From positions 1 through 12,259 of the forward strand of contig CAYHPY010000107.1 of the NCBI GenBank assembly GCA_964358485.1: a DNA stretch of 12,259 nt, in the 5' to 3' direction. Position 1 is the stretch's first letter; each line of letters starts with the position of its first letter. Positions 6,118-12,259 of this stretch are shown piece after piece. Under the pieces are notes generated by a model. It did no database searches and had not been told where the DNA came from. It was given only the letters and a program-made list of their open reading frames with translations. The translations under genes and the position numbers were made by a program. Source of the DNA: CAYHPY01 sp964358485 (lineage in GTDB: Bacteria > Elusimicrobiota > Elusimicrobia > UBA1565 > UBA9628).

Positions 6118-6441
6118 CTATCGGCGCGTTCTTCTCAGGGATCTGAGGCTGGGAATGGCGTCCTGGATTCTCCTGAGTTTCCGCTTTGCATTTTCAACCA
6201 GTTTCCGAGGATCTGCGGCTGCATACTGATTCCGATTCTTGCTTTTAAGAAATGTTCGGCTGACCAGCCCTTTCTTTATCAGGAATCCCAGGTTGTCCTT
6301 TGCGGCTGACTCCGGGGGAAGGTCCCGAGAGAGTGTTAAACTGATTGCCTGAAGTGCGACAGACCGTGGGATTCGAATCGGCCGGACCAGCCGTCGGCAT
6401 TTTGCGAGCCCGCCCGAGTTGACTCTCGGACGTTGCTTCAA
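6118..6441 (-). CDS. Small winged-helix protein with TrmB-like C-terminal segment
   Basis: The frame encodes 107 residues. The central part (about 30-62, ALQAISLTLSRDLPPESAAK then NLGFLIKKGLVSR) looks like the recognition half of a winged helix. The segment after it, NQYAAADPRKLVENAKRKL to IPSLRSL, strongly recalls the Y-x-A-x-D-P-x-x-L pattern and following helix that come after the DNA-binding domain in TrmB-type regulators. Those proteins continue with an effector domain; here the frame stops right after the helix, so it is either a stand-alone short regulator or the remnant of a longer one. The first 25 residues are poor and the outermost start is a TTG without a Shine-Dalgarno, so the true start may be internal or lost by a frameshift. 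It is separated from the response regulator by about 130 AT-rich bases. Confidence 0.45.
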   Translation of the reverse strand: MKQRPRVNSGGLAKCRRLVRPIRIPRSVALQAISLTLSRDLPPESAAKDNLGFLIKKGLVSRTFLKSKNRNQYAAADPRKLVENAKRKLRRIQDAIPSLRSLRRTRR

Positions 6442-6557
6442 GATTGGCGCCGGGAACTTCCCAAGTCCATGCGCGGCAGGGGAAACATCGTGAACTCCGC
6501 AAAACCCCGCGACCCTGGGGGATGGCCTGGTCCCCGATCAAGTCCCCCGGGCCGATG

Positions 6558-8591
6558 TCAGCGGTACGGAGGCTCGTAGGAAAATTCCACCTTCCGGTCG
6601 CCCCGGTCGAGGGCCACGCCCCAGAAGGCTCCGTAGGCGGGGAAAATCCGGCGCTCCGCGCCGTCCACCCGGCAGGTCCAGAAGCGGTTGAAGCTGTTGG
6701 AGACGACCAGGACCCCCGGGCCGTCCAGCTCGACGGACAACTCCAGGCGGTCGCTTTCGATGGCGCTCAGGTCCGCCCGCCCCTTTCGAAAGCCGGGCGC
6801 CGGGTTTTCTTTCCAGAAGGCCTCCTCCACGAAGACCGTCTTTTTCAGGTCCTCCAGGGCGGCGCCGGACATGGCTTTCCAAAGGGCGGCTTGGTCCGGC
6901 CAGGTTTTGACCGTCGGAACCAGAAAGGCGCGGGGCAGGGCGGCGGCGTTCTCGTAAAGGTAGAAGTAGGTCTTCCCCGTGAAGTTTTCCTTGATCCTCA
7001 GCCAGGCCCGCTCGTTTCTGGAGTGGGCGCGCCAGGGTTTTTGAGGAGTGAGGAGCTTGAAATTCGGGTCCTCCAGGGGATGCCGGGAGATGACGTACTT
7101 GGCGTTGGCCAAGGACAGGAGCGGAAGGCGGTAGTGATCGGCGAAGCGGACCCCCTGGGGCCAATCGTCCACCGAATGCAGGAAGAGGTAGAGCTGGCTG
7201 CCCCAGCGGCCGAAGTAGTCCTCAAGATAGGGCTCGCGCTGGATGACCGGCCCGATCACCTCGCGCCAAAAATTGAAGTAGCGTCCCGAGTACATGCCGA
7301 CGTAGCCGTCCACGCTCTCCAGGCCGTAGGCCAAGGCGTAGCCGGGCACCAGGCCGTGGGTGAAGGTCGCCACGCGAAAGGGGGGGTCGACGGCGCGGCG
7401 CCGGGCCAGGTCCTCGAGGACGGGGCTTTGGAAGTTCGCGGCGTAGCCCCCCTGAAAGAAGTACTCCCAGAGGGTTTTGGATTTCGAATGCGCCGAGCGC
7501 GCGAACATCGCCGCCATGGCCAGCGCGAAGACCCAGCGGCGGTTTCCGGCCAGCTCCAGCCCGGCGGCGCCCGCCAGGGCGCCGGCCAGCGGAAGGATGA
7601 GGTAGAACCGGTGCAGATGAAGCCCCGCCAGGGGCCCGGTGCTCAGGCCCGCGCAGGTTTTGAGCCATTCCCCGAGGCCCGCGGCCAAAACGGTGAGGGC
7701 GAACATCGCCAGCGCCCCCGAGAAGCGTCCCGGCCGAAAGCGGCTCTGCGCCAACCCCAGCGCTGCGACGCAGACCCCGACGGCGCCCACGCTCCAGCCC
7801 CAGTTGAGTCCCTGCAGGAGGGCCCGGCCCAGGGCCGGGGCGGTGCATTCCCAGACGGGGCCCCAGCCGGCGCGGTGGGAGAAAGGGGCGTTGGCCCACA
7901 TGGCCCACAATTGCCGGAGGTGCGGCGCGGCCGCGGCCGCCACGAAGACCGCCCCCAGGGCCAAGGCCCGCCCGTTGAGTTTTTTTCGGACCAACCCGAG
8001 CCATGCCAGCGTCCAAAGAAAGCAAAACGGCATGGTGACCACGGCGGAGGCGAAGAGGGAAAAGAACAGCCCCAACCCGAGGGCCCCCGCCAACCCCGTC
8101 CGCCAATCCCGGTCCAGGAGCCGGTCGAAGGCCCAAAGGACGAAGGGGAAAACCGAGTTTCCGATCCCTCCCGTGAAGGGCACGGAGGCCCCGGCGAAGG
8201 CCGCCAGGACGGCGGCGCGCGGGGATGTTTTAAGGAAATCGACGGCTAGCCGCGCCGTGAAGTAACTGCTCATGAAATAGTGGAGAAAAAGGAAAATCTG
8301 GAAGGCCGCCCAGCCCGGCAGGAGCATGAGGAGCAGGACCGGGGCTTGGAAGGTCATGAGGCCGTTGGCCAGCCGGTCGACCCCGCAGGCGATCCCCGGG
8401 AGCCAGTAGTGGGCGCCCGGGAGGGCCGCGCCCGAGGCCACGGCCGTTAATTGGGGGAAGGGTCCGTCGGCGAATTCCGCCAGCGGGATGTAGGAAAAGG
8501 GGCCCAGCAGGAAGCTCTCCAGGCCGAGCCAGGCGGTGACCAGCAGGGAGGCCTTGAGGGGGCTGTCCCAAAGGCCGGCGGACCGCGGCAC
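6558..8591 (-). CDS. YfhO-like large membrane protein with C-terminal soluble domain
   Basis: The protein has 677 residues. The first 400 or so form about ten hydrophobic segments, starting with PLKASLLVTAWLGLESFLLG, with loop motifs near the N-terminus (SYIPLAEF, LPGAHYWLPGIACGVD) in the place of the first outer loop of GT-C-fold glycosyltransferases. The C-terminal 270 residues are soluble and end in a beta-rich part (LELSVELDGPGVLVVSNSFN to KVEFSYEPPYR) typical of the YfhO family, which is linked to glycosylation of lipid-bound polymers. YGLESVDGYVGMYSGRY is a striking conserved-looking stretch near residue 410. The start is a GTG whose first base is the last base of the preceding gene's stop (TAGTG), with AGAGAAG upstream; longer upstream starts would overlap that gene heavily. 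As last gene of the operon it may transfer or modify sugars on a lipid carrier; the substrate is unknown. Confidence 0.75.
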   Translation of the reverse strand: MPRSAGLWDSPLKASLLVTAWLGLESFLLGPFSYIPLAEFADGPFPQLTAVASGAALPGAHYWLPGIACGVDRLANGLMTFQAPVLLLMLLPGWAAFQIFLFLHYFMSSYFTARLAVDFLKTSPRAAVLAAFAGASVPFTGGIGNSVFPFVLWAFDRLLDRDWRTGLAGALGLGLFFSLFASAVVTMPFCFLWTLAWLGLVRKKLNGRALALGAVFVAAAAAPHLRQLWAMWANAPFSHRAGWGPVWECTAPALGRALLQGLNWGWSVGAVGVCVAALGLAQSRFRPGRFSGALAMFALTVLAAGLGEWLKTCAGLSTGPLAGLHLHRFYLILPLAGALAGAAGLELAGNRRWVFALAMAAMFARSAHSKSKTLWEYFFQGGYAANFQSPVLEDLARRRAVDPPFRVATFTHGLVPGYALAYGLESVDGYVGMYSGRYFNFWREVIGPVIQREPYLEDYFGRWGSQLYLFLHSVDDWPQGVRFADHYRLPLLSLANAKYVISRHPLEDPNFKLLTPQKPWRAHSRNERAWLRIKENFTGKTYFYLYENAAALPRAFLVPTVKTWPDQAALWKAMSGAALEDLKKTVFVEEAFWKENPAPGFRKGRADLSAIESDRLELSVELDGPGVLVVSNSFNRFWTCRVDGAERRIFPAYGAFWGVALDRGDRKVEFSYEPPYR

Positions 8592-9634
8592 TAGTGGACT
8601 TCTCTTTTCCCCGATTTGGTGATGATCGGAACCGTCCGCATCCAGAGCTGTCGGCTCCAGGACTGCTGGTTGCGCCGGTACCAATCGATGGTCTCGTCAA
8701 GGCCGGAGGCCCAGTTCGTCAGGGGTCTCCATCCGATGGCCTTGCGGATCTTGCCGCCCGCGCCCGTGTGCCGGAAGACCTGGCCGGGCCGGTCGCCGAT
8801 GTAGGTGATGAGGGATTCGCTTTTGCCCATTTTTTTGATGATGGCCTGCGCGATGGAAAGCATGGTCCGGTGGGTTCCGGAGGCCACGTTGAAGGTTTGC
8901 CCCTTCACTTTGGAGATTGGGGCGTGGAGCACGGCGTCGACCGCGGAGCAGAAGTCCTTGACGTAGACGTAGTCCCGGGCGGCGCTGCCGTCGCCATGGA
9001 GCCGGATGGGCTCGCTGAGGATGCAGCTGGTGATGAACCGGGGGATGGCCTTTTCCAGATGCTGGTAGGGGCCGTAGTTGTTGAAGGGCCGAAGGATGAC
9101 GGTCGGCACCTCGTAGGTCGTCCAATAGGAATGGACCAGCCGGTCGGCGCCGGCCTTGGCGGCCGCGTAGGGGCTCAGGGGAATGATCGGATGGTCCTCG
9201 TCCATCTTGGGGGCCAGCGCGGTTCCGTAGACCTCGGAACTGGAAATGTGGATGAAGCGCTCGACCCGGTCCCGGTACTTGAGGACCGCGTTGGCCACCG
9301 TCTGGGTGCCGATCACGTCCGTCTCGAAGAACAGCAGGTTGTCGTAGATGGACCGGGTGACGTGGGTCTCGGCGGCGACGTGCACGACGGCGTCCGACTG
9401 CTCCACCAGGGTGTCGACCAGCTCGGCGTTGCGGACGTCGCCGTACCAGAAGGCCAGGCGGTCGCCGTTAGCCTTGTTGATGTCGACCGGGAGGTTCTCC
9501 ACGCTTCCGGCGTAGGTGAGGGCGTCCAGGACGATGATCTTGTAATCGGGGTATTTTTGGTAGAGGTGGCGCACGAGGTTGCTGCCCATGAAGCCGGCGC
9601 CGCCGGTGACCAGGATGGTTTTTTTGGTTTTCAT
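8591..9634 (-). CDS. NAD-dependent sugar-nucleotide epimerase/dehydratase (extended SDR)
   Basis: This 347-residue cytoplasmic enzyme should act on a nucleotide sugar in surface-glycan synthesis. The Rossmann motif GGAGFMG (G11, G14, G17) binds NAD. HVAAETHVTRSI (85-96), SSSEVYG (131-137), YxxxK (Y156, K160), RPFNNYGP and ARDYVYVKD are family hallmarks of RmlB-like enzymes. In true dTDP-glucose 4,6-dehydratase the S-T-D-E motif supplies Asp and Glu for water removal; here it reads S-S-S-E, so the Asp is Ser (S133) and the Glu is kept (E134). The S-S-S-E-V-Y-G-T-A pattern is closer to my recollection of LegB-type and related enzymes, so I leave the reaction open. The ATG at 9634 has GGGAGA upstream and overlaps the WbqC-like stop as ATGA. 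Confidence 0.88.
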   Translation of the reverse strand: MKTKKTILVTGGAGFMGSNLVRHLYQKYPDYKIIVLDALTYAGSVENLPVDINKANGDRLAFWYGDVRNAELVDTLVEQSDAVVHVAAETHVTRSIYDNLLFFETDVIGTQTVANAVLKYRDRVERFIHISSSEVYGTALAPKMDEDHPIIPLSPYAAAKAGADRLVHSYWTTYEVPTVILRPFNNYGPYQHLEKAIPRFITSCILSEPIRLHGDGSAARDYVYVKDFCSAVDAVLHAPISKVKGQTFNVASGTHRTMLSIAQAIIKKMGKSESLITYIGDRPGQVFRHTGAGGKIRKAIGWRPLTNWASGLDETIDWYRRNQQSWSRQLWMRTVPIITKSGKREVH

Positions 9635-10341
9635 TTGGGTTCTCCCGTCTTGCGTCCGGTTAAAATGTCGAGCGCCTCCGGCCCGCAGTTGAACAAGAGG
9701 TCGACGATGGACAATTGCGGAATGAATTCGCCATACAGTTGCTTGTAAACGGGATGCTTGTAATCCTGGAACTCCAGCTTGATGCCCTGCGCCTCGAAAT
9801 CCGCGGTCTGGATGTAATCGCGGCCCGCGGCCCCTTCGTAAAAGGTGTCCGCCCCGAGATTCTTGCAAATGGCGATCAGCCGTTCAACTCGCTGGCCGGG
9901 CACGCCCAATTCCGAGGAACGGACGATCCGCTTGCCCCCGAGGCCCAGTCGGCGCGCGAGTTCGACGATCAGCGCCATGTCCAGGTCCGCCAAAAGCTCC
10001 CAGGGGCGGGAGAAGATTTCTTCGAAGACGCCGATGTAGTCCCGAAAGAACGGGGCCTGGGAATAGTTTTGCCGGATGGAAAGCAGGTGCTTGCGGCGCC
10101 AATCCGTGTCGTTGTTGATCTTCACGGCGTTGATGGGCGGCCGGTTCGAAAAGTCGGCCGAGACCGGCACGGTGAGCCACTGCGGGCCGTTGGCGGTCTT
10201 GATTCTGTTGCGGTTTCGCCAGCCGTTCTTGTCGTACTGGACGTCGTCATAAACGACGAAGACGTCGCTTCGGTCGAGCTGCTGGAAGAATCCCAGCCAG
10301 GGGAGGTAGCCGGGCTGCAGAATCCCGATGACCTTAGCCAA
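9631..10341 (-). CDS. wbqC: WbqC family protein
   Basis: The protein has 236 residues, the usual length of the WbqC family, which is found in O-antigen and other surface-polysaccharide clusters; its biochemical role is not settled to my knowledge. Family features seen are the N-terminal IGILQPGYLPWLGFFQQ (5-21), VVYDDVQYDKNGWRNRNRI (29-47), WLTVPV, and late QDYKHPVYKQLYGEFIPQLS with SIVDLLFNCG. The only sensible start is TTG at 10341, since the conserved motif begins five codons later; GGGAG lies about 8 bases upstream. The start overlaps the end of the asparagine synthetase gene by 8 bases, so translation is probably coupled. A non-ATG start may lower output relative to its neighbours. Confidence 0.88.
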   Translation of the reverse strand: MAKVIGILQPGYLPWLGFFQQLDRSDVFVVYDDVQYDKNGWRNRNRIKTANGPQWLTVPVSADFSNRPPINAVKINNDTDWRRKHLLSIRQNYSQAPFFRDYIGVFEEIFSRPWELLADLDMALIVELARRLGLGGKRIVRSSELGVPGQRVERLIAICKNLGADTFYEGAAGRDYIQTADFEAQGIKLEFQDYKHPVYKQLYGEFIPQLSIVDLLFNCGPEALDILTGRKTGEPK

Positions 10342-12196
10342 AGTACCGCTCCCACCAGAGCTGGAACATCATGAGGTTCCAGACCTTGCCCGACTCGCCG
10401 GAATTGCCCCCGGCGAAGGACGCGGTCAGCGCCGAAACCTCCTCCCGCTTGAAAAACCCGTGGCGCGCGAGGCGTTCGGGGGTGAGGACCTCGGCCGGCC
10501 AGTCCTTCAGCGACCCCCCGAGCCAGTCGAAAATGGGCAGAACGAAGCCTTCCTTGGGCCGGTCGGCCACGCCCTCGGGGAGCAGGGGCCGGACGGTGTC
10601 CTTGAGCACGGCCTTGACCAACCCGTCCCGGATTTTGAGGCCGGCGGGCAGCCCCGCCGCGTATTCGACGAGCCGGTAATCCAGGAAGGGTGAGCGGACC
10701 TCCACCGAGTGGGCCATCGACAGGAAATCCACGAAGGCCAGAACCTGATCCGGGAACTGGGTCCGGTATTCCATCTCCAAAACCCGATTGAGGGGGTCGC
10801 GGGCCCGCACGGCCCGGAAGGCCTCCCGGACCAAATCCAGGGAGTCGTCGCGGCCGATGCCCGAGAGCAGGGCCGGGCTCAACAGGCGCCGTTTTTCCTC
10901 GTCGCCGAAAAGATGGAGGCGGAAGCGCCACTCCGCCTCGCCGCCCCCCGAGCTTTCGAACAGCCGTTCCAGGAAGCCCAAATCGCAGGGCTGGAGCGCG
11001 GCGGCCTCCTCACCCGTCAGGCGGCCGGCCTTCGCTTTTTCCCGCAAGGCCCCGTAGCGGCTGATGGGCCCGGCGGTCCGGTGGGAGAGGTAGCTGCCGA
11101 ACAATTCGTCGGCCCCGTCGCCCGACAAGGCCACTTTGACGTGCTTGGAGATGAGCTTGGTCAGGAAAAAGGTGGAGATCGTCCCGGAGAAGGGCTGGTC
11201 GAAGGCGGAAAGGATCTCGGAGGCGTCCTCCCGGAGCTCCCGGGCGGACATGATGTATTCCCGGTGCTCGGTCCCCAGGGCCTTGGCCACTCTCCGCGCG
11301 TGGAAGAGGTCGGATTCCTTGTGCTTGAACCCGTCCTCGTAGCCGAGGGAAAAGGTTTTGACCGGCCCCCCCGCGGCTTGGACCATCAGGGCGACGACGG
11401 CGCTGGAATCGACCCCGCCGCTCAGGTAGGCCCCGAAAGGGACGTCGCTGCGCATGCGGATGCGGGCGGCGTCGGTCAGCAGGCGGAGGATGTTCTCCCG
11501 GGCCTCGACCGGGTCGGCGTCGCCCTCGGCGACGAAGGCCGGGGACCACCAGGTCCGCAGGTTCGTCTTGCCGTCTTGGAAGGAAAGAAATTGCCCGGGC
11601 TCCAGGGAGCGGATGCCTTGGAAGGCGGTCCGGGGCGAGGGGACGTTCTTGAAGCTGAAGTAATGATACGCCGCCGCGCGGTCCAGCTCTTTCGGACAGT
11701 CGGGATGGGCCAGGAGGGCCTTGAGCTCCGAGCCGAAAAGCAGTGGTCCGGGGCCGGGCCGATAAAAAAGCGGCTTGACCCCCATGCGGTCCCGCACCAG
11801 GACCAGCCGGCGGCGGGGCTTGTCCCAGAGCGCGATGGCGAACATCCCGTTGAGCTTGTGGGGGAAATCGTCCCCGTATTCCTCGTAGAGATGGACGATC
11901 GTCTCGGTGTCGGAGTGGTCGGTGTAGAAGCGGTGTCCCTTGGCCTCGAGGTCCGCCCGGAGCTCCGGGGCGTTGTAGATTTCCCCGTTCATGACGACCC
12001 AAAGGGTGGAATCCTCGTTGTGGATGGGCTGTTTGCCGGTGGCGGGGTCGATGATGCTCAAGCGGCGCATTCCGAGGTTGATCAGGCCGTCGGAGTAAAA
12101 ACCGTCCTCATCGGGGCCCCGGTGGGTGATGGCCCCGGACATTTTTTGGAGGGCGTCGCCCCGGGCGGGCCCGGTGAAGCCGCAGATGCCGCACAT
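10334..12196 (-). CDS. asnB: Asparagine synthetase (glutamine-hydrolysing), AsnB type
   Basis: This 620-residue class II glutamine amidotransferase with an ATP-PPase synthetase domain makes asparagine, or amidates another carboxylate, using glutamine and ATP. Cys2 (MCGICGF) is the glutaminase nucleophile after Met removal; RGPD (26-29), NGEIYN (70-75) and the D-x-D-x-E-T region (93-99) complete the glutaminase site. The PP-loop SGGVDSS is at 259-265 and LSGDGADELFGSY lies further on. The C-terminus FDWLGGSLKDW to LMMFQLWWERYFG is typical. It starts 18 bases after the stop of an upstream gene without a strong Shine-Dalgarno; Cys2 fixes the ATG. AsnB homologues often sit in O-antigen or capsule clusters, where some amidate sugar acids, so its role here may be in glycan modification rather than bulk asparagine supply. 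Confidence 0.95.
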   Translation of the reverse strand: MCGICGFTGPARGDALQKMSGAITHRGPDEDGFYSDGLINLGMRRLSIIDPATGKQPIHNEDSTLWVVMNGEIYNAPELRADLEAKGHRFYTDHSDTETIVHLYEEYGDDFPHKLNGMFAIALWDKPRRRLVLVRDRMGVKPLFYRPGPGPLLFGSELKALLAHPDCPKELDRAAAYHYFSFKNVPSPRTAFQGIRSLEPGQFLSFQDGKTNLRTWWSPAFVAEGDADPVEARENILRLLTDAARIRMRSDVPFGAYLSGGVDSSAVVALMVQAAGGPVKTFSLGYEDGFKHKESDLFHARRVAKALGTEHREYIMSARELREDASEILSAFDQPFSGTISTFFLTKLISKHVKVALSGDGADELFGSYLSHRTAGPISRYGALREKAKAGRLTGEEAAALQPCDLGFLERLFESSGGGEAEWRFRLHLFGDEEKRRLLSPALLSGIGRDDSLDLVREAFRAVRARDPLNRVLEMEYRTQFPDQVLAFVDFLSMAHSVEVRSPFLDYRLVEYAAGLPAGLKIRDGLVKAVLKDTVRPLLPEGVADRPKEGFVLPIFDWLGGSLKDWPAEVLTPERLARHGFFKREEVSALTASFAGGNSGESGKVWNLMMFQLWWERYFG

Positions 12197-12214
12197 CAGG
12201 CTGGCCCGGAGCTC

Positions 12215-12259
12215 TCAGCCATGGGCCGCCAGGACCCGGCGGACGGCGCCGATGACGGT
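12215..12259 (-). CDS. C-terminal end of an upstream gene (partial)
   Basis: The minus strand at the window edge reads TVIGAVRRVLAAHG followed by TGA at 12217-12215, in a frame that stays open to the edge. The amphipathic helix (VIGAVRRVLAAHG) looks like the last helix of an enzyme such as a glycosyltransferase or sugar-nucleotide epimerase, but 14 residues cannot decide. With 18 bases to the next start it is probably the preceding gene of the same operon. Confidence 0.5.
   Translation of the reverse strand, partial: TVIGAVRRVLAAHG

Noticed and set aside
6442..6557. A terminator after the YfhO-like gene
   Set aside because: GGGGA and TCCCC can pair on the minus strand downstream of the stop, but no T-run follows and the stem is only five pairs.
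6444..8249. A 601-residue open frame on the + strand
   Set aside because: It is antisense to the YfhO-like membrane protein gene, is Gly/Pro/Gln-rich with no domain, and results from high GC codon use on the other strand.
8594..9748. A 384-residue open frame on the + strand
   Set aside because: It mirrors the epimerase gene and the end of the WbqC-like gene; its Val/Gly/Asp-rich sequence is the usual antisense shadow.

Overview
The window looks like bacterial chromosome from a GC-rich, probably Gram-negative and possibly uncultured organism. No ribosomal or other taxonomic marker is present, so I do not name a phylum. It has three parts: a transposon-like operon on the + strand (about 1-4022), a short lower-GC stretch of small or broken genes (about 4023-6441), and a high-GC surface-glycan type operon on the minus strand (6558-12259). 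As examples of the contrast, I counted 25 G/C in the 60 bases at 5881-5940 and 42 in the 60 bases at 11401-11460.

Region 1 (1-4022) is a tightly packed + strand operon of four genes. They are a small basic protein with a four-cysteine zinc-ribbon-like head, a ParB-domain protein, an IS21-type DDE transposase (IstA-like) and its AAA+ partner (IstB-like). The last three overlap by 8 and 11 bases, so they were probably built and expressed as one unit. The right end is marked by two tandem degenerate 19-base repeats (3980-3998, 4004-4022) of the kind found at IS21 ends. The matching left end is not in the window. The unusual point is that an IS21 pair travels with a ParB-like and a zinc-binding protein, and that three near-identical DNA repeats sit in the 3' end of the first gene, just upstream of the parB-like gene.

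Region 2 (4023-6441) starts with the N-terminal part of an apparently exported protein on the minus strand. Its frame runs without a stop into the right end of the element, so the element appears to have landed in this gene. About 300 bases without a credible gene follow, then a 69-residue minus-strand ORF, an OmpR-type response regulator with a very good sigma-70-like promoter but no visible kinase, and a small winged-helix protein whose C-terminal half resembles TrmB-type regulators.

Region 3 (6558-12259, all minus strand) is transcribed right to left: the last codons of an unidentified gene, an asparagine synthetase (AsnB type), a WbqC-family protein, an NAD-dependent sugar-nucleotide epimerase/dehydratase, and a large YfhO-like membrane protein. 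The start and stop codons of the last four overlap (8 bases with a TTG start, ATGA, TAGTG), which points to translational coupling. This combination is typical of clusters that build or decorate O-antigen or other surface polysaccharide.
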